Assembly (NCBI RefSeq): GCF_035685805.1
Contig: NZ_DASSAB010000045.1
Coordinates: 62,001-126,000 of the forward strand
DNA: 64,000 bases
Reading direction: 5' to 3'
DNA from: Dyella_A sp035685805
GTDB taxonomy: Bacteria > Pseudomonadota > Gammaproteobacteria > Xanthomonadales > Rhodanobacteraceae
The notes below the pieces were generated by a model. The model was not told where the DNA came from. It made no database searches and was given only the letters and a program-made list of their open reading frames with translations. Shown piece by piece: positions 1-8,551 of the stretch. Within the stretch, counting starts at the first letter, position 1, and each line of letters opens with the position of its first letter. The position numbers and the translations under genes were made by a program.

Positions 1-1660
1 CGAGAATGTGTTCCAGCCCGCCGCGATGCTCGCGCGCGGCCTCGAGGTAATACTCCAGGGCGGCCAGGGCGTCGGCGAGATGGTCCATCTGCGCACTGCT
101 GGGTACGCGGCGATCGCCCAGCAACTCGTTGCCGATGAACCGGCCGATGCCGTCGGCCAGCTCCGCCGGGCGGACGCTGGCCAGCATCCGCATGGCGCCG
201 GCGACTTCGTCCATCTGCGCGGGCGCATCGCTCAGCTGGGCGTGCTGCCAGCCCGATTCCACGAAAGCCACGATCGCATCCTTGACGCGACCGGTGTTGG
301 CGGTGGCTTCCTGCATGAGCGTCGCCAGGATGTGGCGTGCCTCGCTGCGCGGAAGGGTAGGCGCGGCGCCATGATCGGCCGACTCCTCACTGCTGCCGAG
401 GCTCTCGATGTGATCGTCCAGCGACGCTTCCACATAAAGCAGCGCACCGGCCACGTCGAGCAGCGTCTCGTCTTCCGGCGCGCGCAGGCGATTGGCGATT
501 TCATCGATGATCCGCCGCTGCTCGTTGATCACGCGGCGTGGCACCGCCAGCGCGAGCATGCCCAGGGTGTCGCCGACGCGCTCCAGCACCTCGCCTTGCG
601 GGGCCAGTTGTGCCGGATCGCCGTCGCTCTGGCGCAGGAACAGGTCCAGCGCCTCCTTCACGCGCAGCAGGTCGTCCTTCAGTGCGCGCGAGACGGAGTC
701 AAGCAGCGCGCGGTTGTGTCCGGCCATCGAGCCGCGGGCGTGCTCCAGCTCCGCAGCGTCCGGCAGCAGGCTGTCCAGACCGTAGGTCTCGCGCAGCTGC
801 TGCATCTGCGGACTGCGCTGCTTGGCCTGCGCCACGATGAAGAGCAATTTGCGCGAGAGCTCGTCGGCGTCGCCGCCACGCAGGCTCTCCTCGCCGTGCT
901 CGATCATCTGGCGGATGCAACGGTCGACCTTGCCGATCAGCTGCCGCACCTCGGCAGCCTGGGGCTTGAGATAACCCTGCTCCAGTCCTTCCAGCGCCCC
1001 CGCGGCGATCCACCACAACCGCCGCCCGGGCGAGCTGTGGCAACAACCGGTGATCGCGTTCAGCGTGTCGCGCATGCCGAGCAGCTGCTGCGACGCGTTC
1101 TGCCCGCGGAACCAGGCCAGCAACTGCTGCTGGAAGCGCAGGCGCAGGTCGGCCACTTGCGGGCGGCGCGCCACCGCTTCGGCCTCGCTTACTGCCGGCG
1201 GTGCCTGGGGCGACAGCGGCGCATCGAGCTTGGGGTTGAACAGGGCTACCTCGGTCAGCGCAGCCATCTTGCGGCTGGCGCGCAGCTCGTTGAGCAGCGG
1301 CAGCAGCACCACCGGCACATCGCGATGCCCGCTGGAAAGCCGCTCGAGATAATCGGGCAGCTGCATCAGGCCGCGCATCAGTGAAGCGTAGGCCTCCTCG
1401 CGGTGCTGGACGTGATCCTCCAGCAGGGAGATGGACAACGTCTCCATCTCGTCGGCAACCATCGCGGCGCCGTAGAGCTCGACCATCTGCAGCGTGCCGT
1501 GCACCTGATGCAGGCTGTCGGCGCACGAGCGCATCGCATCCCGGTTGCCCGGGTTGTCGACGTAGGACTCCAATGCATCACGGGCGGCCGCGAGCGTCTC
1601 GTCGAGCTCGGGCTTGACCCACTGCAGGGTGGTGAAATCGATGTGGTCTTGAAGTCTCAT
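1..1660 (-). CDS. chpA: ChpA/PilL-type hybrid sensor histidine kinase of the twitching chemosensory system (N-terminal part only)
   Basis: The ATG at 1660-1658 opens a frame with no stop down to the left edge, giving about 553 residues. The translation begins MRLQDHIDFTTLQWVKPELD and contains repeated helical Hpt-like stretches, for example CADSLHQVHGTLQMVELYG near residue 45, where the His in HQVHG is in the expected phosphotransfer position. The later kinase, CheW and receiver domains of this family (usually over 2000 residues) lie outside the window. In the family this protein is the CheA-like kinase that reads PilJ and phosphorylates PilG and PilH. It follows pilJ by about 70 bp on the same strand, the canonical order. 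The plus-strand frame over the same bases is a shadow. Function is inferred from family and context; the partial state is a window-edge effect, not a mutation. Confidence 0.9.
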   Translation of the reverse strand, partial: MRLQDHIDFTTLQWVKPELDETLAAARDALESYVDNPGNRDAMRSCADSLHQVHGTLQMVELYGAAMVADEMETLSISLLEDHVQHREEAYASLMRGLMQLPDYLERLSSGHRDVPVVLLPLLNELRASRKMAALTEVALFNPKLDAPLSPQAPPAVSEAEAVARRPQVADLRLRFQQQLLAWFRGQNASQQLLGMRDTLNAITGCCHSSPGRRLWWIAAGALEGLEQGYLKPQAAEVRQLIGKVDRCIRQMIEHGEESLRGGDADELSRKLLFIVAQAKQRSPQMQQLRETYGLDSLLPDAAELEHARGSMAGHNRALLDSVSRALKDDLLRVKEALDLFLRQSDGDPAQLAPQGEVLERVGDTLGMLALAVPRRVINEQRRIIDEIANRLRAPEDETLLDVAGALLYVEASLDDHIESLGSSEESADHGAAPTLPRSEARHILATLMQEATANTGRVKDAIVAFVESGWQHAQLSDAPAQMDEVAGAMRMLASVRPAELADGIGRFIGNELLGDRRVPSSAQMDHLADALAALEYYLEAAREHRGGLEHIL

Positions 1661-1733
1661 GCGCCCCTCACTGCGGCTGCGCCAAAAGGCATAGCGCAAC
1701 CGTCGAGGTTGCCCCCTGTCATGTAAGCCCGTG

Positions 1734-3764
1734 TCAACCCGGCAGCTTGAAATGAGCCACCGAGCGGCGCAGATCGCTGGCGAGCTGAGCCAGATAGCCG
1801 ATCGAATCGGCGGTCTGGCTCGCGCCCTGCGAGGTCTGCGAGGTAATTTCCTGGATCGCGTTCATCGATTGCGAAATGTCCGTCGCAGCGGCCGATTGCT
1901 GGCGCGCCGCCGTGGAGATGTTCTGAATCAGCGCGGACAGGTCGTGCGAAACGCGCTCGATATCGCCCAGCGCGCTGCCGGCGTCCTCCGCCTTGCGCGC
2001 ACCGGACACCACCTCGGCAGTGGTCTGCTCCATCGAGCTCACCGCTTCGTTGGTATCGGACTGAATCGTCTGCACCAGCGCCTCGATGCGCTTGGTGGCG
2101 CTGGCGGAGCGTTCTGCCAGACGCTGCACTTCGTCCGCCACCACCGCGAAGCCGCGACCGGCCTCACCCGCCGAGGCGGCCTGGATCGCCGCGTTCAAGG
2201 CGAGGATGTTGGTCTGCTCGGCGATGTCGTTGATCAGTTCCACGATCGAGCCGATTTCCTGCGACGACTCACCCAGGCGCTTGATGCGCTTGGACGTCTC
2301 CTGGATCTGGTCGCGGATCGAGTCCATGCCGGAAATCGTCTCGCGCACCACCTCGGCACCGCGCGAGGCGATCTGCACCGAGCGCTCGGCCACGTCGGCC
2401 GACTCGGCCGAATCCTTGGACACGTTGTCCATCGAGCTGGCGATCTGGTTGATCGCCGAGGTCGCGGTACTGATCCGCTGCGCCTGCGCCTGTGCCGATT
2501 CGGCCAGCTGGCGCGCGGTGGTCTGGGTCTCCTGGGCGGAGGACGAGACCTGCTCGGAGGTCTCGTTGATGGTGGTCACCAGCGTGCGCAGCTCGTCGAT
2601 GGCGTAGTTCACCGAGTCGGCAATGGCACCGGTGATGTCCTCCGACACGGTCGTCTTGACGGTAAGGTCGCCTTCGGCGAGCGAGCCCATCTCGTCCAGC
2701 AGGCGCATGATCGCCTCCTGGTTGCGCTGGTTGAGCTCGGCCGAGTCCTGGAACCGCTTGCGCTGGTCGCGCACCAGCGTGACCACCAGCAGCAGCGCGA
2801 AAGCCACCGCGCCGATCGCGCCGATCAGGCCCCACCAGACGTTCGGAAACAGCCGCCGCAACGGCAGCTTGCCAATCTGGTCGGCCAGTTCGTTGGCGCG
2901 CAGCAGCACGTTCTGCGAGTCGAGCGAGGCCTGGTTGCCGGCGCGTTTCACATCGGTGATGTTGCCCGCCGCAGAGACCAGCTTGGCGACCGGATCGGCC
3001 AGCGCAGTCCAGTTGGTCTGCATGTCGCTGAGGATCTTCTGCGCGTTGGCGTCGTTCATGGCGCGGATGCCGGTGGCGCTGTCGCCATCGGTCAGGCCTT
3101 TGAGCACGGTGCCGTAAAGCTGCGCGTCGCGGGCGAGGCCGTCTGCGGCCGACTGCGCGGAGTCGCCGCCCTGCAGCACCTCCTGCACGCGGCGGATCAT
3201 GCGGTCGGCCACCAGCATCTGGCGCGAAGAGCCGAGCATCTGATCGGCACTGCCGTTGCGCTGCTGCAGGATGTTCACCACCTGCTCGGTGCTCGAGTTG
3301 AGCAGCGGGATCTGCTTGGACAGGGTGTCCGCGCGACTGGCCGAATCAAGCACGACCGACTTGTTCGACAGGATCTTGCCGATGTCGCCGTCCAGCTGGG
3401 CCCATGCGTTATTGAGCGCGGTAACCGCGCGACCGGCCGGCGACGCATTGCCGTCGCCATAGGCCTGCATGCCACCCTTCGGGTCGCCCTTGGTCAGCCG
3501 CTGCACCGCCGAATCGATCGCGTTGCGCGTGGCGGACAACTCCTGGAAGGAGTTGACGTTGCCGTCAGCCGATTCAATCGCGTATTTGGCGGTCTGCTGC
3601 GACAGCACCTGGATCTGCGTGGTCAGTGCCACGGCCTGGCGATCCTCTGCGTTCTTCTGGTTGAGAAGCACGAAGTCCAGCGCCGCGAAACCGATCGAGA
3701 TCAGCAGCAGAACGATCAGGCCGGTATAGCCGCGTTCCTTGCCGATGCCCCCTGTAGTGCTCAT
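1734..3764 (-). CDS. pilJ: Type IV pilus chemoreceptor PilJ (methyl-accepting protein)
   Basis: A 676-residue protein close to the size of Pseudomonas PilJ. It has an N-terminal membrane helix at about residues 15-37, a long periplasmic region with PilJ-type helical repeats, a second membrane helix at about 300-325 (VWWGLIGAIGAVAFALLLVV), a HAMP segment and a methyl-accepting signalling domain. The hairpin tip (NILALNAAIQAASAGEAGRG) is unmistakable. The ATG at 3764 is chosen over an in-frame upstream start because GGTGA lies 4-5 bases before it. In the family it senses pilus state and controls the ChpA kinase through the PilI adaptor. It lies between pilI and chpA on the same strand, about 125 bp after pilI. 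Confidence 0.95.
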   Translation of the reverse strand: MSTTGGIGKERGYTGLIVLLLISIGFAALDFVLLNQKNAEDRQAVALTTQIQVLSQQTAKYAIESADGNVNSFQELSATRNAIDSAVQRLTKGDPKGGMQAYGDGNASPAGRAVTALNNAWAQLDGDIGKILSNKSVVLDSASRADTLSKQIPLLNSSTEQVVNILQQRNGSADQMLGSSRQMLVADRMIRRVQEVLQGGDSAQSAADGLARDAQLYGTVLKGLTDGDSATGIRAMNDANAQKILSDMQTNWTALADPVAKLVSAAGNITDVKRAGNQASLDSQNVLLRANELADQIGKLPLRRLFPNVWWGLIGAIGAVAFALLLVVTLVRDQRKRFQDSAELNQRNQEAIMRLLDEMGSLAEGDLTVKTTVSEDITGAIADSVNYAIDELRTLVTTINETSEQVSSSAQETQTTARQLAESAQAQAQRISTATSAINQIASSMDNVSKDSAESADVAERSVQIASRGAEVVRETISGMDSIRDQIQETSKRIKRLGESSQEIGSIVELINDIAEQTNILALNAAIQAASAGEAGRGFAVVADEVQRLAERSASATKRIEALVQTIQSDTNEAVSSMEQTTAEVVSGARKAEDAGSALGDIERVSHDLSALIQNISTAARQQSAAATDISQSMNAIQEITSQTSQGASQTADSIGYLAQLASDLRRSVAHFKLPG

Positions 3765-3889
3765 GTTCACCTCACCCTTCCACAACCTTGGGACCATGCA
3801 CCGGTGCCGCCGGGCACATCGTCCGAGTCTTGCTGCCCCTGTTTCCGGCCCTGCCCGGCGCCGGCCCTACCTCGAACCGCTGAAAACCG

Positions 3890-4429
3890 TCAGGCTGCGG
3901 CCTGGCGGAAATCGGGGGCGCGCACCAGCCGCCCCATGTTGAACAGGGCGAGCTTCTGCTCGCCCACCCGATCGTCCACGAAACGAGCGAGGCGCGGATC
4001 GTCCTCCGGCTCCGATTCGCGGCGCTGCTGCTCATCCACCGTGCGCTGACCAAACACCTCGTCGACCATCAGCGCCACGCTGCCGCCGCCCTGGCGCACC
4101 ACCAGCAGGCGCGTGCGTTCGGTCGGCTGCGTGCGCGAGCCGAACAGGAAACGGGCGAAGTCGATCACCGGCACGAGGTTGCCGCGGACGTTGGCCACAC
4201 CGAGCAGCCACGGCTGCGTGCCCGGCACCGGCGTGAGCACCGGCACGGCGAGGAGCTCGTTGATTTCCTCGATGCCGCTGACGAACAGCCGCGAGCCGAC
4301 GCGGTAGCCGATGCCGCGCCACAGCCCGGGCGCCTCCATCGTCTGCTGCGACTCCGAGGCGTGGGCCAGCGACAGGCGCTCGTAACGCGCAAGGATCTCG
4401 AACGGAGAGAGGTTGGCGGACTGAGTCAT
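3890..4429 (-). CDS. pilI: CheW-like adaptor PilI
   Basis: A 179-residue protein made almost wholly of one CheW domain: a beta-rich core with GTQPWLLGVANVRGNLVPVI followed by DFARFLFG, typical of CheW adaptors that join a methyl-accepting receptor to its kinase. The start ATG (4429-4427) overlaps the pilH stop as ATGA, so the two genes are translationally coupled. In Chp systems PilI links PilJ to ChpA. A longer in-frame reading upstream would run through pilH in another frame and is not used. Assignment rests on domain plus operon position and is secure. Confidence 0.93.
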   Translation of the reverse strand: MTQSANLSPFEILARYERLSLAHASESQQTMEAPGLWRGIGYRVGSRLFVSGIEEINELLAVPVLTPVPGTQPWLLGVANVRGNLVPVIDFARFLFGSRTQPTERTRLLVVRQGGGSVALMVDEVFGQRTVDEQQRRESEPEDDPRLARFVDDRVGEQKLALFNMGRLVRAPDFRQAAA

Positions 4430-4797
4430 GCGGCGCTCGGCAGCAGATCGTTGATGCACGCCAGCAGCTCTTTCTCTTTCACCGGCTTGGTGATGAAGGC
4501 GCGGGCGCCCTGGCGCAGCCCCCACACGCGGTCGGTTTCCATCGACTTGGTCGTGATCATGACGATCGGCACCGACGCGGTGGCCGGATCGCGGGTGAGC
4601 GTACGCGTTGCCTGGAACCCGTTCATGCCGGGCATGATCACGTCCATGATCACCAGGTCGGGCAGATCCGAGCGCACGCGCTCGATGCCTTCCTCGGCGG
4701 TACTTACGGCAGCGACGGCGTGGCCGGCACACTCGAGCAGCGTGGTGAACACGCGCACGTCGGTCGGCGAATCGTCGATGATGAGTATCTTTGCCAC
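4426..4797 (-). CDS. pilH: Twitching motility response regulator PilH
   Basis: A single receiver domain of 123 residues with the acidic pair in IIDDSP, the phospho-acceptor Asp in VIMDVIMPGMNG and the conserved Lys in FITKPVKEKEL. It has no output domain, as expected for CheY-like PilH. Start is a GTG at 4797 (VAKILIIDD) preceded by GGGGAGG only three bases away. The upstream in-frame ATG would place foreign sequence before the receiver fold and is rejected. In the family PilH modulates pilus retraction through the ChpA phosphorelay. It sits 32 bp downstream of pilG and overlaps pilI. Confidence 0.93.
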   Translation of the reverse strand: MAKILIIDDSPTDVRVFTTLLECAGHAVAAVSTAEEGIERVRSDLPDLVIMDVIMPGMNGFQATRTLTRDPATASVPIVMITTKSMETDRVWGLRQGARAFITKPVKEKELLACINDLLPSAA

Positions 4798-4829
4798 AGG
4801 CCTCCCCTCAGACGCCGCAGTCACGGAAT

Positions 4830-5234
4830 TCAGGCTTCCGTGCTGACATGGCGGTGTATGGCACCCAGCAGTTCGTCCCGCGTGAACGGCTTGGTGAGAT
4901 ATTGCTCGGCGCCGACGATGCGGCCCCTGGCCTTGTCGAACAGGCCGTCTTTCGAGCTGAGCATGATGACCGGCGTACCCCGGAACTGGGGATTGTTCTT
5001 GATCAGCGCACAAGTCTGATAGCCATCGAGCCGCGGCATCATGATGTCGACGAAGATGATGGCGGGCTTCTGATCGGAAATTTTCGCCAGCGCCTCGAAG
5101 CCATCCACGGCCGTCAGCACGTCGCAGCCTTCCTTTTTCAGCAAGGTCTCTGCGGTACGCCGGATGGTCTTGGAGTCATCGATCACCATGACCTTCAGCC
5201 CGGCCAAGCCGTTAGCACTCACGTTCAAGTTCAC
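4830..5234 (-). CDS. pilG: Twitching motility response regulator PilG
   Basis: A 134-residue single-receiver protein with VIDDSKTIRRTAETLL at the N-terminus, phospho-acceptor Asp in FVDIMMPRLDG and Lys in YLTKPFTRDEL. It starts with a GTG at 5234, preceded by an AGGGGGG ribosome-binding site. It is first gene of the minus-strand Pil-Chp operon. In the family PilG acts on pilus extension and on cAMP production through ChpA. The DSKTIRRTAETLLKKEGC signature separates it from PilH. Confidence 0.94.
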   Translation of the reverse strand: MNLNVSANGLAGLKVMVIDDSKTIRRTAETLLKKEGCDVLTAVDGFEALAKISDQKPAIIFVDIMMPRLDGYQTCALIKNNPQFRGTPVIMLSSKDGLFDKARGRIVGAEQYLTKPFTRDELLGAIHRHVSTEA

Positions 5235-5591
5235 TCAACCCCCCTGCGGCCCGCCCCAGGCTCAGGTGAAGCACCGCCGACGGGCGTGACGCCCGACCCG
5301 ATCGGTGCAGATGAAAAAAATGCCGCTTCTTTTTGTATTGGACGCCGTTTTCACAAGGCGTTATCAGCCGTTGCTGTTTACCGCTTGCCCCTCGGCGCGT
5401 CAAGACAAAAACACTCGGGACGCCTACTGTGACGCCCCGCAGACTCCTTGTCGGCAGGTACGGGCGCAGCTTGAAGGGGCAGCGCCTTGCCGGGGCGTGC
5501 CTGCTCGGCGAACATCGCCACTCCCACCGTGCGCACGCCGCTCCTGCACAGGACGCAGGCGACGCCACCCCACCCTACTGCGGAGGCGCGC
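5235..5591. other. Divergent intergenic region between pilG and gshB
   Basis: These 357 bases separate the minus-strand pil operon from plus-strand gshB. They hold a relatively AT-rich patch around 5310-5410 (short A and T runs), the candidate pilG promoter, and an inverted repeat CGGGCG-TGA-CGCCCG near 5279-5293 that would lie in the pilG leader. No convincing gene is present: the open frames here lack ribosome-binding sites and recognisable protein patterns. Confidence 0.6.
5375..5403 (-). promoter_or_regulatory. Candidate sigma-70 promoter of the pilGHIJ-chpA operon
   Basis: On the minus strand TTGACG (5403-5398) is followed after exactly 17 bases by TAAACA (5380-5375). The -35 matches consensus at five of six bases, the -10 at three of six. 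It would leave a 5' leader of about 130 nt before the pilG GTG. Promoter calling by eye is uncertain in GC-rich DNA. Confidence 0.4.
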
Positions 5592-6566
5592 ATGTCGCTC
5601 TCGATTGCGGTGCTGATGGATCCCATCAGCGCCATAAAGATCGCCAAGGACACCACGTTCGCGATGCTGCTGGAGGCCCAGCGTCGCGGCCATCGGCTGT
5701 TCTACCTGGAGCAGTCCGCGCTGGCGCTGCGCAACGGCGAGCCGTGGGGACGGCTCGCCGCGATCAGGGTGCGCGACGACCCGTCTGGCTGGTTCGAGCT
5801 GGACCAGGCGCAGTGGCAGGACCTTCGCACGATGGACGTCGCCCTGCTGCGCAAGGATCCGCCGGTGGATGATCAATTCATCTACGACACGATTGTGCTG
5901 GAGGCCGCCCAGCGCGGCGGCGTGCAGGTGGTGAACGACCCGCGCGCCCTGCGCGACTGCAACGAGAAGCTGTTCGCGCTGGAGTTCCCGCAGTGCATGG
6001 CGCCGACCCTGGTTGCCCGGGATGCGGCCGAGTTGCGCCGCTTCGTGGACGAACATGGCGAGGCCGTGCTCAAGCCGCTCGACGGCATGGGTGGTCGCGG
6101 CATCTTCCGCGTGCGCGCGGGTGATACCAACCTGAACTCCATGCTGGAGACGCTGCTCGCCGGCGACGCCCAGGGTGGCCAGCGACACTTTGCGATGGCG
6201 CAGAAGTTCATCCCGCAAATCAGTGCCGGCGACAAGCGCATCCTGCTGGTCGATGGCGAGCCGGTGCCGTTCGCGCTGGCGCGCATCCCGCAGGGCAACG
6301 AGTTCCGCGGCAACCTCGCCGCGGGTGGACGCGGCGAAGGCGTGCCCTTGTCGGACCGCGATCGCTGGATCGCCGCCGAAGTGGCACCGGAACTGCGCAG
6401 GCGCGGGCTGCGCTTCGTCGGACTGGACGTGATCGGCGACTATCTGACCGAGATCAACGTCACATCCCCTACCTGCGTACGCGAGCTGGACGCGCAGTTC
6501 GGGCTTAACATTGCCGGCTCGCTGTTCGACGCCATCGAACAGACCGCCCATGGAAACCCCGCCTAA
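5592..6566 (+). CDS. gshB: Glutathione synthetase
   Basis: A 324-residue ATP-grasp enzyme joining gamma-glutamylcysteine and glycine. Start MSLSIAVLMDPISAIKIAKD has the conserved N-terminal DPI motif, with GGAGG five bases upstream of the ATG. Further family marks are the NEKLFALEFP segment, the ATP-grasp loop VLKPLDGMGGRGIF, and the C-terminal EINVTSPTCVRELD that binds glutathione and magnesium. Length matches the family (about 315-325). It is followed without a gap by tonB. Cytosolic, thiol redox metabolism. Confidence 0.97.
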   Translation: MSLSIAVLMDPISAIKIAKDTTFAMLLEAQRRGHRLFYLEQSALALRNGEPWGRLAAIRVRDDPSGWFELDQAQWQDLRTMDVALLRKDPPVDDQFIYDTIVLEAAQRGGVQVVNDPRALRDCNEKLFALEFPQCMAPTLVARDAAELRRFVDEHGEAVLKPLDGMGGRGIFRVRAGDTNLNSMLETLLAGDAQGGQRHFAMAQKFIPQISAGDKRILLVDGEPVPFALARIPQGNEFRGNLAAGGRGEGVPLSDRDRWIAAEVAPELRRRGLRFVGLDVIGDYLTEINVTSPTCVRELDAQFGLNIAGSLFDAIEQTAHGNPA

Positions 6567-7430
6567 GTGAGCCAGACCGCCCCACGCACCGGCAGCCCCG
6601 ATTTGATCGGAGCCACGCTGCTGTTTTCGCTGCTGCTGCACGGCGTGCTCGCGCTCGGCATTACGTTCCAGTTCGTCAAGCCCAAGCCGAGCCTGCCCAC
6701 GCTGGACGTGACGCTGGTCAACGTGGCGAACCAGCAGGCACCGGACAAGGCCGACTTCCTTGCCCAGGCGAACAACCGCGGGGGTGGCGAAAGCGACCGC
6801 GCGGCGCGGCCGTCCAACGACTTCTCCGGACCGCTGCCCAAGCCGACCCCGGGCGTGGCGAGCGCGCGGGTAGAGGCCGCAACCCCCGCGCCGCAGGTCC
6901 CGACCGACCAGCGCCTGGTCACCACCCGCGGCGAGAGCCGTTTCAGCGTGGAGGCCAGCAGCGGCAAGCCTCCGGTGGAGAGCGATCCGGCCCATGCCGC
7001 CGCGGAACTTCGCCGCCAGCAGGAAATCGCGCAGCTCGCTGCCGAGCTGCGCCACAAGAACGAGGCCTACGCCAAGCGGCCGAAGAAGAAATACATCTCC
7101 GCCAGCACGCGGGAATACGCCTACGCCGCCTACATGCGCGGCTGGTCGGACCGGGTCGAGCGCATCGGCAACCTGAACTACCCGAGCGAGGCGCGCAAGC
7201 GGCAACTGCACGGGGAGCTGCTGCTCACGGTGGGGCTGAACCGGGACGGCAGCATCACCAGCATCGAGGTGATCCAGAGCTCCGGCTCACCCCTGCTCGA
7301 CGCCGCAGCGCAGCGCATCGTCAGGCTGTCGGCGCCGTTCCCGCCCATTCCGCGCGACAAGGGCGTGGACGAGCTCTACATCACCCGCACCTGGCAGTTC
7401 CTGCCCGGCGACATCCTGCGCAACAAGTAG
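6567..7430 (+). CDS. tonB: Energy transducer TonB
   Basis: A 287-residue protein with a cytoplasmic N-tail, one membrane helix at about residues 14-34 (LIGATLLFSLLLHGVLALGI), a long periplasmic stretch and a C-terminal TonB domain ending YITRTWQFLPGDILRNK. The LNYPSEARKR and GSPLLDAAAQRIV segments are TonB_C signatures. Its GTG start (6567) follows the gshB TAA directly, so its translation is probably coupled to gshB. The linker is less proline-rich than enteric TonB. In the family it passes proton-motive energy from ExbBD to outer-membrane receptors such as the one at 58.9 kb; no exbBD is in the window. Confidence 0.9.
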   Translation: MSQTAPRTGSPDLIGATLLFSLLLHGVLALGITFQFVKPKPSLPTLDVTLVNVANQQAPDKADFLAQANNRGGGESDRAARPSNDFSGPLPKPTPGVASARVEAATPAPQVPTDQRLVTTRGESRFSVEASSGKPPVESDPAHAAAELRRQQEIAQLAAELRHKNEAYAKRPKKKYISASTREYAYAAYMRGWSDRVERIGNLNYPSEARKRQLHGELLLTVGLNRDGSITSIEVIQSSGSPLLDAAAQRIVRLSAPFPPIPRDKGVDELYITRTWQFLPGDILRNK

Positions 7431-7488
7431 CCACGCCGCCTCACCGGCCATGCACGCAGGCAGCCGCCGGGGCGACTACAATGCAGGC

Positions 7489-8058
7489 ATGCGCGTCTCA
7501 CTCCCCTCCTCGCTCACCGGGCACTTCCTGATCGCGATGCCCAGCCTCGCCGATACGCCGTTCTCGCGCGGCGTGGCGCTGCTGTGCCAGCACGACGAAG
7601 ACGGTGCCGTGGGCCTGCTGGTCAACCAGCTGTCGGAATACCGTCTGGGCGACATCCTCGCCCAGATGAAACTCGACTGCGCCGACCCGGATCTTGCCGA
7701 TGCGCCGGTGCTGATCGGCGGTCCGGTACAGCAGGAACGGGGCTTCGTGCTGCACCGCGAGCACGGCCACTGGGAGTCCAGCTACCGGGTCAACGACCAT
7801 TGGTCGATCACCACCTCGCGCGACATCCTCGCGGCGATGGCGGCCGGCGAAGGCCCGCAGCACGCCATGCTGGCACTGGGCTACTCCGGCTGGGGCGCAG
7901 GCCAGCTCGAGCAGGAGCTGATGGACAACAGCTGGCTGACCGTGGAAGCCAGCGACCGGATCATCTTCGACACCCCGCTGGATGAGCGCTGGAGCGCCGC
8001 CGCGGGCCTGATGGGCGTGGATCCGCTGCAGTTGCCAGGCTACGCGGGCCACGCATGA
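7489..8058 (+). CDS. yqgE: YqgE/AlgH family protein
   Basis: A 189-residue protein of the DUF179 family. The family pattern is clear: LTGHFLIAMPSLADTPFSRG at the start, CQHDEDGAVGLLVN, VLIGGPVQQERGFVLH, and LGYSGWGAGQLEQEL near the C-terminus. The ATG at 7489 is chosen because homology begins directly after it; an upstream ATG adds an unrelated tail. The molecular role is not settled; it is usually found next to ruvX, as here. A TACAAT box lies at 7477-7482, too close to serve a normal leader. Confidence 0.93.
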   Translation: MRVSLPSSLTGHFLIAMPSLADTPFSRGVALLCQHDEDGAVGLLVNQLSEYRLGDILAQMKLDCADPDLADAPVLIGGPVQQERGFVLHREHGHWESSYRVNDHWSITTSRDILAAMAAGEGPQHAMLALGYSGWGAGQLEQELMDNSWLTVEASDRIIFDTPLDERWSAAAGLMGVDPLQLPGYAGHA

Positions 8059-8083
8059 GCCCGGCTAGCATGAGCGTGAGCCG

Positions 8084-8521
8084 ATGAGCTGCGTGCTGGG
8101 CTTTGACGTGGGCAGCAAGATGATCGGCGTGGCAGTTGGCAACCGCATCACCCAGAGTGCACGGGCGCTCGCAACGGTACCGATGCGCGACGGCCAGCCC
8201 GATTGGCAGATGCTGGACCGGCTGCAGCGGGAGTGGATGCCTGCCGCCCTGGTGGTCGGACTGCCCCTGACGCTGGAGGGCTCCGAGCAACCGGCCAGCA
8301 AGCTGGCGCGCCGGTTCGCGTCTGCCCTGGCTGGCCGCTACGGCACCACGCCGTTGCTGGTGGACGAGCGCCACAGTTCGCAGGAAGCAGCCGGACGCTT
8401 TGCCAGCGCCCGTGCCTCCGGCGTGAAGCGGCGCCGGGACGGTGCTCACATCGACGCGGAAGCCGCCGCCGTGATCCTCGAACGCTGGCTCCTCGAAGCC
8501 GGTACCGCTTCGGCGCCCTGA
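8084..8521 (+). CDS. ruvX: RuvX/YqgF family RNase H-fold nuclease (pre-16S rRNA processing)
   Basis: A 145-residue RNase H-fold protein beginning MSCVLGFDVGSKMIGVAVGN, where the Asp in FDVGS is the first catalytic acid. VVGLPLTLEGSEQ and LLVDERHSSQEA carry further conserved positions, and the C-terminal Asp in HIDAEAAAVIL completes the acidic set. In E. coli the homologue matures the 5' end of 16S rRNA. It sits 25 bp after yqgE and 30 bp before pyrB, a standard arrangement. Length fits the family (about 138-150). Confidence 0.94.
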   Translation: MSCVLGFDVGSKMIGVAVGNRITQSARALATVPMRDGQPDWQMLDRLQREWMPAALVVGLPLTLEGSEQPASKLARRFASALAGRYGTTPLLVDERHSSQEAAGRFASARASGVKRRRDGAHIDAEAAAVILERWLLEAGTASAP

Positions 8522-8551
8522 CCTCCTCCCACTCTCGCCAAGTAGCCGCCA

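Noticed and set aside
1731..4049. A 772-codon plus-strand open frame opposite pilJ, and similar long frames opposite the rib, kup, aspS and pyrF genes
   Set aside because: GC-rich coding DNA produces long antisense frames. The translations are Arg/His/Gln-rich without domains or ribosome-binding sites, while the opposite strand encodes well-conserved proteins.
5305..5872. Plus-strand frames in the pilG-gshB gap
   Set aside because: They overlap the gshB start in other frames, lack ribosome-binding sites and have no recognisable pattern.
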